Shown: positions 42,697 to 53,975, counted from the first letter of the stretch. The stretch: 64,000 nt of DNA from an uncultured Oscillospiraceae bacterium (GCA_944385445.1 CALWXF010000001.1:62001-126000); one strand, 5' to 3'. Notes: generated by a model from the letters alone, not told the origin. Numbers and translations: made by a program.

Positions 42697-43884
42697 TTAG
42701 CTGTTTTCGCCGTCTACCAGCATGAGACAGCCGTCCTTATCATATTTCAAAAGCTGGATGTCCATGCGGGTGTTGCGGGCGATGTCCCGCATGCGCACCG
42801 CCTCGGTCACCGAGGCCACCAGGGTATAGGCCACGCCGTGGCGCTTGGCTCGGCCGGTACGGCCCACCCGGTGGACGTAGTTTTCCTGCTCGTCGGGCAC
42901 GTCGTAGTTGAACACCACATCCACGTCGTCAATGTCCAGGCCACGGGCGGCCACGTCGGTGGCCACCAGCACCCGCAGCTGGCCCGCCTTGAACTGCTGG
43001 AGGGTCTTCTCCCGCACCCGCTGCTGGATGTCCCCGTGGATGGCCTTACAGGAGATGCCACGCATGGATAAAAGGCCCGCCAGGCGGTCGGTCATGTTCT
43101 TGGTGTTGCAGAAGGCGATGGCCCGCTCATACTCCCCGCCCTCCAGCAGGGCCACCAGGGTATCCAGCTTCTGTTCCCGGCCGTCCAGGTCGATGCGATA
43201 TTGCTGGATGTCCGGGCGGTTCTCCTCCACGGGGCGCACGGTGATCTCCACCGGGTCACGCTGGTACACCCAGGAGATGTCCATCACCTCCCGGCTGATG
43301 GTGGCGGAGAAGAGACCCAGGTTCTTCCGGTGGGGGATTTTGTCCAGAATGCGGGTGACATCCTGGATAAAGCCCATATCCAGCATCCGGTCGGCCTCGT
43401 CCAGCACCACCGTCTGCACCCCGTCCAGGCGCACGGTGCGCCGCTTCATGTGGTCCATGAGCCGCCCGGGGGTGGCCACCACGATCTGGGGCCGGTTTTT
43501 CAGCTGGGTGATCTGCTTGTCAATGGGCTGACCGCCGTACAGGCACACAATGCGCACCCCTTCCCGGAAGGCGCACAGGTCCCGCAGCTCGTCCCGGATC
43601 TGCACCGCCAGCTCCCGGGTGGGGGCCAGGATGAGCCCCTGTACCTGGTCGGACTGGGGGTCCACATGCTCCACCATGGGGATGCCGAAGGCGTAGGTCT
43701 TGCCGGTGCCCGTGGGGGCTTTGGCCACCACGTCCCGCCACTGCATGAAGTAGGGGATGGCGCCGCCCTGGATGGCGGTGGCCTGGGTGAAGCCCTTTTT
43801 GTCCAGGGCCTTCATAATGGCCTCGGACAGGTTCATATCTTTGTAAAAGTAGGTATCTTGTACCACAACTCCATCAATTTCCAT
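42697..43884 (-). CDS. DEAD-box ATP-dependent RNA helicase
   Basis: 395 aa. Core motifs in order: Q motif (GFTQATAIQ), I APTGTGKTYA, Ia APTRELA, Ib TPGRLMDH, II VLDEADRM, III FSATIS, IV IAFCNTKN, V TDVAARGLD, VI HRVGRTGRA. The C-terminal extension is short, so it is nearer to minimal helicases (CshB/RhlE type) than to CshA or DbpA. The start at 43884 follows AAAGGACAT; MNLSEAIMKAL 14 codons later is an alternative. Confidence 0.93.
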   Translation of the reverse strand: MEIDGVVVQDTYFYKDMNLSEAIMKALDKKGFTQATAIQGGAIPYFMQWRDVVAKAPTGTGKTYAFGIPMVEHVDPQSDQVQGLILAPTRELAVQIRDELRDLCAFREGVRIVCLYGGQPIDKQITQLKNRPQIVVATPGRLMDHMKRRTVRLDGVQTVVLDEADRMLDMGFIQDVTRILDKIPHRKNLGLFSATISREVMDISWVYQRDPVEITVRPVEENRPDIQQYRIDLDGREQKLDTLVALLEGGEYERAIAFCNTKNMTDRLAGLLSMRGISCKAIHGDIQQRVREKTLQQFKAGQLRVLVATDVAARGLDIDDVDVVFNYDVPDEQENYVHRVGRTGRAKRHGVAYTLVASVTEAVRMRDIARNTRMDIQLLKYDKDGCLMLVDGENS

Positions 43885-43910
43885 GGTATATGTCCTTTCT
43901 ATCTCGTACA

Positions 43911-43933
43911 ATTATAGTCTAAGGTAGTATATC
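43911..43933 (-). promoter_or_regulatory. Possible promoters of the helicase-yhaN operon
   Basis: The minus strand shows two -10-like boxes, TATACT with a TGA extension (around 43925) and TATAAT (43911-43916); neither has a clear -35 box. Confidence 0.4.
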
Positions 43934-44025
43934 ATATCCCCCGGCATACCGTAAAGTCCCCAAGGGCGAACCACCCCCGATTTCTGCGGGGAAACCTGCT
44001 CCCTCGGTGGGAACGCTGCGCACCA

Positions 44026-44186
44026 AAGGCCCCCTTGTGTAAAGGGGGCTGTCAGCCGTCAGGCTGACTGGGGGATTGTCTGTCCTGACCAGCGAACAAA
44101 ACTAGGAGGGAATTGGGTCCTTGGTGGCGGTCAATCCCTCCGTCACGGCTACGCCGTGCCACCTCCCTTTACACAAGGGAGGCGTT
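44026..44186. repeat. Composite short hairpin repeat (type 2-like forward + type 1 reversed)
   Basis: GGCCCCCTTGTGTAAAGGGG, then CAGCCgtcaGGCTG and ACTGGGGGATTGTC. About 55 bp later, CAATCCCTCCGTCACGGC-tac-GCCGTG and the reversed TTTACACAAGGGAGGC. The first stem has CCCCCTT/AAGGGGG where others have CCTCCCTT/AAGGGAGG. The spacer shows no gene. Confidence 0.8.
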
Positions 44187-44215
44187 GCGTCTGGCGGTGA
44201 AACCCCGTGTCACCC

Positions 44216-44244
44216 TTGAAATCCTACAAAACATATGGTATTAT
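44216..44244 (+). promoter_or_regulatory. Promoter of the Rrf2 gene
   Basis: TTGAAA (44216-44221), 17 bp, TATTAT (44239-44244). Confidence 0.7.
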
Positions 44245-44271
44245 AGGACAAAGAACTTTGGGGGTATGGAT

Positions 44272-44700
44272 ATGAAGATTTCCACAAAAGGGCGGTACGC
44301 CCTGCGGCTGATGGTGGACCTGGCCGCCCACGGCGGGGAGGACAACCCGGTCTCCCTGCGGGACGTGGCAGGTCGGCAAAACCTCAGCGATAAATACTTA
44401 GAGCAGATCGTCACACCGCTGTCCCGGGCTGGGCTGGTGCGCTCGGTGCGAGGCGCCGGAGGGGGCTATCTCCTCACCCGCCACCCGGACGAGTACACCG
44501 TGGGCGACATTCTCCGGCCCCTGGAGGGGGACCTGGCTCCGGTGGAGTGCGCCACCGATGACGGTTTCTGTGAACGCTGCGGGGACTGCGTGACCATCGA
44601 GCTGTGGCAGGAGATCCACCGGGCGGTGTCTGCCGTAGTGGACGGTACCACCCTGGGGGACCTGGTGGTGCGCTACCACGCCAAGCACTGTGACCAATGA
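44272..44700 (+). CDS. Rrf2-family transcriptional regulator
   Basis: 142 aa. Winged helix: KISTKGRYALRLMVDLAAHG, SLRDVAGRQNLSDKYLEQI, LSRAGLVRSVRGAGGGYLL. It has a Cys-rich segment VECATDDGFCERCGDC, able to bind an Fe-S cluster as in IscR-like members, although CymR-type thiol sensing is also possible. ATG 44272 is chosen because GGGGG lies seven bases before it; ATG 44266 is an alternative. It overlaps the glycosyltransferase gene by ATGA, an unusual partner; no isc/suf genes are near. Confidence 0.9.
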   Translation: MKISTKGRYALRLMVDLAAHGGEDNPVSLRDVAGRQNLSDKYLEQIVTPLSRAGLVRSVRGAGGGYLLTRHPDEYTVGDILRPLEGDLAPVECATDDGFCERCGDCVTIELWQEIHRAVSAVVDGTTLGDLVVRYHAKHCDQ

Positions 44701-46259
44701 GTATACGGCTGGACAAAGGGGCACAGCGGACCTGGCTGCTGCCCCTGGTTCTTATTCTTATCGGAGTGGCGGTGCGGCTGTGGCAGCTGGGCGGGTTGCC
44801 CTGCGGGCTCAACCAGGACGAGGCCTATGCCGGATATGAGGCCTACTCCATGCTCCAATACGGGGTGGACTCCTGGGGGTACACCAATCCCTGCTACTTC
44901 ATCTCCTGGGGCAGCGGCATGAACGTGCTGGAGAGCTATCTGGCCATGCCCTTTGTGGCCCTGTTGGGCCTCACGGAGTTGGCTGTGCGCCTGCCCCAGG
45001 CCATTCTGGCCTGCGTGAGCCTCCCGGTGGTGTACCTGCTGCTCACCCGGCTCTTCTCCCGGCGGGTGGGACTTCTGGGGCTGTTTGTCACCGCCATCTG
45101 CCCCTGGCATATCATGCTCAGCCGGTGGGGGCTGGAGTCCAATCTGGCCCCGGGCCTGCTGCTGTTGGGGCTGTACTTCCTGGTGCGGGGGCTGGATTCC
45201 CCGCCCTGGCTGCTGCTGGCGGCCTTGTTCTATGGGCTGTCCCTGTACGCCTATGCCACCCTCTGGGTGGTGGTGCCCCTGACCCTGGCGGCATTTTTTC
45301 TTTACCTGCTCTACACCCGCAGGCTGAAACCCTCTCCCTATCTGGCGGGGGCGGTGGGCCTGCTCTTTGTGCTGGCGCTGCCCCTCATCCTCTTTGTGCT
45401 GGTAAATTTGGGGGTGCTGGAGGAGATTCGCACCCCGTTTTTGTCCGTGCCCCGGCTGGTGTCCATGCGGGCCTCCGAGGTGGACTGGCACAACCTCTTC
45501 TCCCTGGAGGCCTACCAGACCTTGGGGGAGATGGTGTTCGGGGAGGGGGACGGCCTTCTCTGGAACAGCTTGCCCCAATATGGCATGTTCTATCGGTTCA
45601 GCTGGCCCTTCATGGTCCTGGGTGGCGTGCGCATGGCCATCCGGGCAGGGAAGGGGCTGAAAGCCCGGCAGTTTACCGGAGAGGGCCTGCTCCTACTAGG
45701 GCTGTTGTGTGCCGCCCTGGTGAGCCTGTCCCTGGACTACCTGAACATCAACAAGTCCAATTCCCTCCACCTCTACCTGCTGGTTCTGCTGGCCTTTGGG
45801 CTGGATTGGGTGTTTGGCTATTGCCGGACCTACCCGGTGCTGCCCTGGGGGGTGGTGGCGGTGTATGCCGTGGCCTTTGGGCTCTTTGTCAACACCTATT
45901 TCACCGCCTATAACGACGACATCGACGTCCAGTTCCGATACGGGGTAGGGGATGCGGTGGCGTATGTCAAGGAGCAGGGGTTTGAGTCGGTGGCGGTGGA
46001 CTCCACCGTGGTCTACTCCCATATCCTCTTCTATGACCAGACCCCGCAGCCGGAGTTTGCCCAGACCGTGGAGTATGCCAATTACCCTTCGGCCTATCTC
46101 AGCGTCTCCTCCTTTGGCCGCTACACTTTCGGAGTGGATATGAACCATTTGGACCCCAATACCGCCTATCTCGTTCATGTCAGCAGCCATGATGCCTTCC
46201 GAAACGCTGGGTATACCGTGGAGACGTTTGGCCTCTACGGCGTTGCCTATCTCGAATAA
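44697..46259 (+). CDS. GT39/ArnT-like polytopic membrane glycosyltransferase
   Basis: 520 aa with about 11 membrane helices. The first extracytoplasmic loop carries NQDEAYAGYEAYSM, the acidic D/E motif of PMT_2/GT39 enzymes, and WGSGMNVLESYLAMPFVALLG, also typical. It would move a sugar from a polyprenyl phosphate carrier to a protein or envelope glycan outside the membrane. The C-terminal 130 residues form a soluble extracytoplasmic domain. Substrate unknown. Confidence 0.82.
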   Translation: MSIRLDKGAQRTWLLPLVLILIGVAVRLWQLGGLPCGLNQDEAYAGYEAYSMLQYGVDSWGYTNPCYFISWGSGMNVLESYLAMPFVALLGLTELAVRLPQAILACVSLPVVYLLLTRLFSRRVGLLGLFVTAICPWHIMLSRWGLESNLAPGLLLLGLYFLVRGLDSPPWLLLAALFYGLSLYAYATLWVVVPLTLAAFFLYLLYTRRLKPSPYLAGAVGLLFVLALPLILFVLVNLGVLEEIRTPFLSVPRLVSMRASEVDWHNLFSLEAYQTLGEMVFGEGDGLLWNSLPQYGMFYRFSWPFMVLGGVRMAIRAGKGLKARQFTGEGLLLLGLLCAALVSLSLDYLNINKSNSLHLYLLVLLAFGLDWVFGYCRTYPVLPWGVVAVYAVAFGLFVNTYFTAYNDDIDVQFRYGVGDAVAYVKEQGFESVAVDSTVVYSHILFYDQTPQPEFAQTVEYANYPSAYLSVSSFGRYTFGVDMNHLDPNTAYLVHVSSHDAFRNAGYTVETFGLYGVAYLE

Positions 46260-46267
46260 ACAGGAAA

Positions 46268-46294
46268 TTAGCACTCTCATTTCGAGAGTGCTAA
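46268..46294 (+). promoter_or_regulatory. CIRCE operator (HrcA binding site) of clpB
   Basis: TTAGCACTC-N9-GAGTGCTAA, a perfect match to the CIRCE consensus, 98 bp upstream of the clpB start. HrcA would repress here until heat shock. A TATACT (46334-46339) downstream is a possible -10 box; its -35 is weak. Confidence 0.95.
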
Positions 46295-46392
46295 TTGTTT
46301 ACACTTCGTTCATGATTTTTCCTAGCGAAGAGGTATACTAAGGTCAAACGACAGATTGGGGACCATACCCCATGCAAAGGAGTGTAAGCCTT

Positions 46393-48987
<2,595 letters not shown>

Positions 48988-48997
48988 ACAGCATACG

Positions 48998-49045
48998 AAA
49001 GAGCCCGGAAGGGAGCGGTTCAAACCGCTCCCTTCCGGGCTCTTT
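48998..49045. terminator. Bidirectional terminator between clpB and the anti-sigma gene
   Basis: A long perfect stem, AAAGAGCCCGGAAGGGAGCG and onward through GTT, pairs with its complement around a 3-nt loop, with T-rich ends on both strands. Confidence 0.9.
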
Positions 49046-49046
49046 G

Positions 49047-49820
49047 TTATTCGTGGTTTCCGTTGCCGTGTCCGTGCCCGCTGCCATTCCCGCAGCCGCT
49101 GCCCGTCTCGTCCACCGGGGGCGGGGTGATGTCGGGATGTTCCGCCTGGAGGCTGGCCAGTAGCTCCCGCAGCTCCCGCATGGTCATCTCGTTGGCCTCT
49201 TCCGGGGTGAAGTCCGAGTCATAGGCCGCAATCTGGGTGTAAATCTGGTATTTTCCATAGGATAGGCCCACATGATGGGCCTCGTGGGCCTCCTGGGAGG
49301 AGATGGTGGAACAGGAGACGTTGTGGTGGCCGGAGGTGCAGTTGGAGACATAGGTGGTGATCTCCTCACCCTGGTTTCCCCTCAGCTCCACCACCGACAC
49401 GGACAAGAACCCGCCCTCATTGAGGCAGTCCACAATGGTTTCGCTGTTTAAGATTTCATCCACCGCCTGCTGGTAGTTCTGGTGCAGCACGTCCAGGGAG
49501 GCGGCAAATTCCTCCCCGTCCTCGTTGTAGCCGTGGAGGGCAATGACCCGCCCCAGACGGTTCACGTCCACCTCCAGAGAGGGGTTTATGTCAATGCTAA
49601 TCACCGAAGTGGGGGTGAAATAGAGGTGATACCCACCCAGGCCCAGCACCACCACCAGCAGACACGCCGCCAGGGCGCACACTGGCTTCCACACCGCTCG
49701 GGCGGGCTTGCGCTGGGCCTCCATGGCCTGGAGCACTTGGGTTCGGGTGCGGGCTTTCAGCTCCTGGGAGGCGTGGACTTGGTCAAAGGCCTTTCTCATG
49801 CGGTTATCCAAGCGCCTCAC
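49047..49820 (-). CDS. RsgI-like membrane anti-sigma factor with His/Gly-rich tail
   Basis: 257 aa. A cytosolic N-terminus of about 45 residues, a single membrane helix (VCALAACLLVVVLGLGGYHL), then an extracytoplasmic domain starting PTSVISIDINPSLEVDVNR and GRVIALHGYNEDGEEF, the mark of the RsgI middle domain. The C-terminus ends GSGCGNGSGHGHGNGNHE, likely metal-binding. The start is GTG at 49820 with AGAGG upstream, overlapping the sigma gene by 17 bp; ATG 49799 is an alternative. It should hold the sigma factor until an outside signal. Confidence 0.82.
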   Translation of the reverse strand: MRRLDNRMRKAFDQVHASQELKARTRTQVLQAMEAQRKPARAVWKPVCALAACLLVVVLGLGGYHLYFTPTSVISIDINPSLEVDVNRLGRVIALHGYNEDGEEFAASLDVLHQNYQQAVDEILNSETIVDCLNEGGFLSVSVVELRGNQGEEITTYVSNCTSGHHNVSCSTISSQEAHEAHHVGLSYGKYQIYTQIAAYDSDFTPEEANEMTMRELRELLASLQAEHPDITPPPVDETGSGCGNGSGHGHGNGNHE

Positions 49821-50286
49821 CTCCCAACGCCTCTTTCAGCTGTTTTTTGGCTCGATTCAGCAGAGTGTACACGGAATTGACATTTTTGTTCAGCAGGTTC
49901 CCGATCTCCGGGGCGGTGTACCCCTCGTAGTAGTGTAAGTAAATCACCTGTCGGTACTTCTCCGGCAGCGTGAGCACCGCCTGGAGCACCTCGCTGTGGT
50001 CCTCCACCTCCGGGGCGGCCTGCTCCAAAAGAGAATCCAGGGGGACGGTGCGGGAGCGGAAGAAGCTTTTGAGCAGGTCTTTGCAGGCGTTGAGGGTCAC
50101 CCGGATGAGCCACGCCTTCTCGTGCTCAGGGCTTTCAAACACGGTGGAACAGAGGGCATATTTCAAAAACACTGTTTGAAAAATGTCCTCTGTGTCCGCC
50201 TGATTTTTCAGATGGATGAGACAGAGCCGTTGGACAGTGTCAGAGTACGTCTCAATGGCCCTGGTGACCTCCTCTTCACTCCTCAT
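49804..50286 (-). CDS. ECF-type RNA polymerase sigma factor
   Basis: 160 aa. Region 2 (residues 10-75: YSDTVQRLCLIHLKNQADTE, DIFQTVFLKYA, HEKAWLIRVTLNACKD) and region 4 (105-150: LPEKYRQVIYLHYYEGYTAP and IGNLLNKNVNSVYTLLNRAK). Normal ECF length, no region 3. It lies 24 bp after a secreted protein gene and overlaps the anti-sigma gene, so the three are one operon. Target promoters unknown. Confidence 0.92.
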   Translation of the reverse strand: MRSEEEVTRAIETYSDTVQRLCLIHLKNQADTEDIFQTVFLKYALCSTVFESPEHEKAWLIRVTLNACKDLLKSFFRSRTVPLDSLLEQAAPEVEDHSEVLQAVLTLPEKYRQVIYLHYYEGYTAPEIGNLLNKNVNSVYTLLNRAKKQLKEALGGEALG

Positions 50287-50310
50287 GAAACCACCCTGCT
50301 TTGTGTCGAA

Positions 50311-50676
50311 TTATCCGTGGTGTCCGCCCCAGTAGCCGTTGCCGTGGTGGCCTTGTCCACCGCCGTGGCAGTGGGTGCCCTGGTTGTCGCAGATGCCGTC
50401 GTTGTCGGCGTCCATATAGTTCTGGCCCTGGTTGTCACACACGCCGTCCTGGTCCACGTCCACATAGTACCGTCCATCGCAGACGGTGCCCCGGTTGTCG
50501 CACACCCCATCGCCGTCCTGGTCCACATAGCACTGGGCGGAGCAGTTGGTGGTGTCACACACCCGGGTTTTCTGGCAGCCGCCGAAGCAGTTACCCTGGG
50601 AAGAGGCAAAGGCGGACACGGTGCCCACCGTGAGCAGGGTGGCGCCTGCCACCAGACCTGCAACGAGTTTTAACAT
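50311..50676 (-). CDS. Secreted protein with three DxDxDG calcium-binding-type repeats
   Basis: 121 aa. Signal peptide MLKLVAGLVAGATLLTVGTV ending SAFA. The mature part has Cys pairs (NCFGGCQKTRVCDTTNC) and three repeats of about 22 residues: YVDQDGDGVCDN, YVDVDQDGVCDN, YMDADNDGICDN, matching the acidic Ca loops of thrombospondin type 3/EF-hand-like repeats, each with one Cys. The tail GGGQGHHGNGYWGGHHG is Gly/His-rich like that of the anti-sigma factor. GGAGGGATT precedes the start. It heads the sigma operon, so it may be sensor or main target; family not named. Confidence 0.85.
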   Translation of the reverse strand: MLKLVAGLVAGATLLTVGTVSAFASSQGNCFGGCQKTRVCDTTNCSAQCYVDQDGDGVCDNRGTVCDGRYYVDVDQDGVCDNQGQNYMDADNDGICDNQGTHCHGGGQGHHGNGYWGGHHG

Positions 50677-50766
50677 AGCAATCCCTCCATGTTTCATTCA
50701 TTTTTTTCGGTTTCAATACTCATACGATTCACGAAGGGAAATCCATTCACCATAGGGAAAATTTTT

Positions 50767-52341
50767 TTATCCCTGGTACACCGCCTCGCCCTGCTTCCAG
50801 GTGGACACCACAGAGACTTCACGCAGAGCCTCAGGCCGTACCTCCAGGGGATTGGCGGACAGCCGCACCAGATTGGCCTGCTTGCCCACTGCCAGAGAGC
50901 CCTTTTCCTGCTCCTCGCCGTACTGCCAGGCGGCGTGGACGGTTACCGCCTTCAACGCCTCGTACACGGGGATGCGCTGCTCGGGGCCCAGCTGCACCCC
51001 GTTTTTGGTCACCCGGTTGACGGCACACCAGACGGTCTCCAACATGTCGCAGGGGATGACGGGGGTGTCCTGGTGGAAGGTGAAGGGCATCCCCAAGTCC
51101 AGGGCCGCCTTGGCGGGGGAGATGGCAGCGGCCCGCTTTGCCCCCAGGTTTTGCAGGTGGATGTCCCCCCAATGGTACACATGGGCCACAAAGAAGGAGG
51201 GGGTGAACCCCAACGCCTTGGCCTGGGGCAGCTGGTCCACCCCAATGAGCTGGGCGTGGATGATGACCGGGCGCACGTCCCGGAGGTTGGGGTGGCTCTG
51301 GCTGACTTTTGCCCCCATGTCCAGGTACTGCTGGGCGGCGGCGTCTCCGTTGCAGTGGGCCAGAATCTGCACCCCTTCCTGGGCCGCCAGGGTGAGGGCC
51401 TGCTCCACCTGCTCATCCGTCATGGTGGGGTAGCCCCGGTATTCTTTTTCGCCCTGGTAGGGGGTGCGAAGCCAGGCGGTACGCCCCTGGGGGGAGCCGT
51501 CCAAGAAGATTTTCACGCCACCCAGCCGCAGCCCGTGGTGGTAGCCGTTCACGCTGTCCGGGAAGGCCACCCGGGCGGCGTGGAGGTCGGCCACGCCGGG
51601 ATAGCCTACCACGTCCAGGGTCAGGGCGTTCTGGGCTACCAATCCCTGATAGAGGGGGAACAGCTCGGCGGCCATCATGCCCTCCTGGGCGGTGGTGATG
51701 CCGTGGGCGGCGTAGGTGTGCTGGGCCCGGGTGAAGGCGTCTTTCAGCTGGTCAAACCCGGGCATGGGGGCCCGGCGCAGATTGTCCACAAAGGCGTTTT
51801 CCTCGGCATATCCCGTGAGCTCCCCGCCTTTTCGGCCAAAGGTGCCTCCCTCCGGGTCGGGGGTGCTCCCCGTGAGGAACAGCTGGTGGAGGGCGGCGGA
51901 GTTGAATACCCCCATATGTCCCGAGGCGTGCTGGATGACCACCGGGTTGTGGGGAGCGGCCTTGTCCAGCAGTTCTTTGGTGGGGTGGGCGTGCTCGGTG
52001 AGGTGGTTGTGGTCGTAGCCCTGGCCGAACACCCACTGCCCGGCGGGGATGTGGTTGTCCCGGATGAACCCGGCCACCGCCTCCTCCAGCTGGGCGAAGT
52101 CCCGCACCTCCCCCAGGGGCACTTGGAGCAGGCTGTTGGCGGCGGCGGACAGGTGGCTGTGGGGATCAATGAAAGCGGGCAGCAGGGCGTCCCCCTGCAA
52201 GTCCACTTTGGTGGCTCCGGTGGCGTTGAGGGCATCAGCGCCCAGGGCGACAATATGACCATCTTCCACTAACAGGGCATCGGTGGGCACGGGGGACTCC
52301 ATGGTGAGAATGGGGCCGTTGAAAAATAATGTCCGGTTCAT
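50767..52341 (-). CDS. Amidohydrolase, YtcJ-like
   Basis: 524 aa. Metal-dependent hydrolase: FIDPHSHLSAAANSL (HxH), QHASGHMGVFNS, GGVKIFLDGSPQGRTAWL, ILAHCNGDAAAQQYLD and FHQDTPVIPCDML, all typical of the YtcJ/exoenzyme-regulatory amidohydrolase group. The substrate of this group is not settled (formamide or N-acyl compounds are suggested). The start at 52341 follows AAGGAGG; the longer frame overlaps its own promoter. No signal peptide. Divergent from hsdM. Confidence 0.9.
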   Translation of the reverse strand: MNRTLFFNGPILTMESPVPTDALLVEDGHIVALGADALNATGATKVDLQGDALLPAFIDPHSHLSAAANSLLQVPLGEVRDFAQLEEAVAGFIRDNHIPAGQWVFGQGYDHNHLTEHAHPTKELLDKAAPHNPVVIQHASGHMGVFNSAALHQLFLTGSTPDPEGGTFGRKGGELTGYAEENAFVDNLRRAPMPGFDQLKDAFTRAQHTYAAHGITTAQEGMMAAELFPLYQGLVAQNALTLDVVGYPGVADLHAARVAFPDSVNGYHHGLRLGGVKIFLDGSPQGRTAWLRTPYQGEKEYRGYPTMTDEQVEQALTLAAQEGVQILAHCNGDAAAQQYLDMGAKVSQSHPNLRDVRPVIIHAQLIGVDQLPQAKALGFTPSFFVAHVYHWGDIHLQNLGAKRAAAISPAKAALDLGMPFTFHQDTPVIPCDMLETVWCAVNRVTKNGVQLGPEQRIPVYEALKAVTVHAAWQYGEEQEKGSLAVGKQANLVRLSANPLEVRPEALREVSVVSTWKQGEAVYQG

Positions 52342-52363
52342 GGCGGCAGCCTCCTTTTTCTCT

Positions 52364-52392
52364 ATTATGCCCCTGATGGATGCGGTTATCAA
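52364..52392 (-). promoter_or_regulatory. Promoter of the amidohydrolase gene
   Basis: Minus strand TTGATA (52387-52392), 17 bp, CATAAT (52364-52369). Confidence 0.65.
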
Positions 52393-52402
52393 GGTGGAGT
52401 TC

Positions 52403-52431
52403 TTGCCCAGTTCCCGGGTGTTTGGTATAAT
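52403..52431 (+). promoter_or_regulatory. Promoter of the hsd operon
   Basis: TTGCCC (52403-52408), 17 bp, TATAAT (52426-52431) with a TGG extension. Confidence 0.75.
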
Positions 52432-52472
52432 GAGACAAATCGACAACCTATGAATTTGGGAGGATACCTGCC

Positions 52473-53975
52473 ATGGCAGAACAACACACCGCCGGCATTG
52501 GATTTGAAAAGCAGATTTGGGACGCCGCCTGCGTCCTGCGGGGCAACTTGGACGCCTCTGAGTACAAATCCGTGGTGCTGGGTTTGATTTTCTTAAAATA
52601 TATTTCAGACCGCTTCCAGGCCAAATATCAGGAGCTGGTGGAGGAGGGCGAGGGCTTTGAAGAGGACCGGGACGAGTACACCTCGGAGAACATCTTCTAT
52701 GTACCCCAGGAGGCCCGGTGGAGTGTGGTGGCTGCTGCGGCCCACACCCCTGAGATCGGCGCTGTCATTGACGACGCCATGCGGGCCATCGAGCGGGAAA
52801 ACAAGCGCTTGAAGGACATTCTGCCCAAGAACTTCGCCCGCCCCGAGCTGGACAAGCGGCGGCTGGGGGATGTGGTGGACCTGTTCACCAACATCCAGAT
52901 GGTGGAGCACGGCTCCAGCAAGGATTTGCTGGGCCGTACCTATGAATACTGTCTGTCCAAGTTTGCCGAGCAGGAGGGCAAGCTGGCCGGGGAGTTCTAC
53001 ACCCCCGCCTGCGTGGTGAAAACCCTGGTGGAGATTTTGCAGCCCTACAACGGCCGGGTGTATGACCCCTGTTGTGGCTCCGGGGGTATGTTTGTCCAGT
53101 CCGCCAAGTTCATTGAGAACCACGGCGGCAACATCGACCGCATTTCCGTCTACGGCCAGGACTCCAACCCCACCACCTGGAAGCTGGCCCAGATGAATCT
53201 GGCCATCCGGGGCATCGAGGCGGACTTGGGCAAGTACAACGCCGACACCTTCTTTGACGACTGCCACCCCCAGCTGAAAGCGGACTTCATCATGGCCAAT
53301 CCCCCCTTCAACCTGTCCAACTGGGGGCAGGACAAGCTGCTGGACGATGTGCGCTGGCAGTACGGCACGCCCCCGGCGGGCAATGCCAACTTCGCCTGGC
53401 TTCAGCACATGATCTGGCACCTGGCCCCCAACGGGCGCATGGGTATGGTGCTGGCCAACGGCTCCCTGTCCTCCCAGAGCGGGGGAGAGGGGGACATCCG
53501 CAAACATATTATTGAGGCGGACTTGGTGGAGTGCATTGTGGCCATGCCGTCCCAGCTGTTCTATACCACCCAGATTCCCGTCTCCCTGTGGTTTTTGGCC
53601 CGGAACAAGAAGCAGAAGGGAAAGACCCTCTTTTTGGACGCCCGCAAGCTGGGTACCATGGTGACCCGCAAGCTGCGGGAGCTCACCGACGAAGATATCA
53701 AGAAGCTATCGGACGCCTACAACGCCTACGCAGACGGCACCCTGGAGGAGGTCAAGGGCTTTTCCGCCGTGGCCACCATTCAGGATATCGCCCAGCAGGA
53801 CTACATTCTCACCCCCGGGCGGTATGTGGGGATTGAGGAGCAGGAGGAGGACGGCGAGCCCTTTGGCGAGAAAATGGAGCGGCTGACCCGTGAGCTGTCC
53901 CAGCTGTTTGAGCAGTCCCACCAGTTGGAGCAGGAAATCCGGGAGAAGCTGGGGGGGATTGGGTTTGAACTTTAA
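52473..53975 (+). CDS. hsdM: Type I restriction-modification DNA methyltransferase subunit HsdM
   Basis: 500 aa. N-terminal HsdM helical domain (YKSVVLGLIFLKYISDRFQ), then the SAM-dependent adenine methylase: EFYTPACVVKTLVEIL, DPCCGSGGMFVQSA (motif I) and MANPPFNLSNW (motif IV NPPF). The C-terminal helix is coiled-coil-like (ELSQLFEQSHQLEQEIREKL) and likely contacts HsdS. With HsdS it methylates adenine in the target site and, with HsdR, forms the restriction complex. GC-rich like the chromosome. Confidence 0.97.
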   Translation: MAEQHTAGIGFEKQIWDAACVLRGNLDASEYKSVVLGLIFLKYISDRFQAKYQELVEEGEGFEEDRDEYTSENIFYVPQEARWSVVAAAAHTPEIGAVIDDAMRAIERENKRLKDILPKNFARPELDKRRLGDVVDLFTNIQMVEHGSSKDLLGRTYEYCLSKFAEQEGKLAGEFYTPACVVKTLVEILQPYNGRVYDPCCGSGGMFVQSAKFIENHGGNIDRISVYGQDSNPTTWKLAQMNLAIRGIEADLGKYNADTFFDDCHPQLKADFIMANPPFNLSNWGQDKLLDDVRWQYGTPPAGNANFAWLQHMIWHLAPNGRMGMVLANGSLSSQSGGEGDIRKHIIEADLVECIVAMPSQLFYTTQIPVSLWFLARNKKQKGKTLFLDARKLGTMVTRKLRELTDEDIKKLSDAYNAYADGTLEEVKGFSAVATIQDIAQQDYILTPGRYVGIEEQEEDGEPFGEKMERLTRELSQLFEQSHQLEQEIREKLGGIGFEL

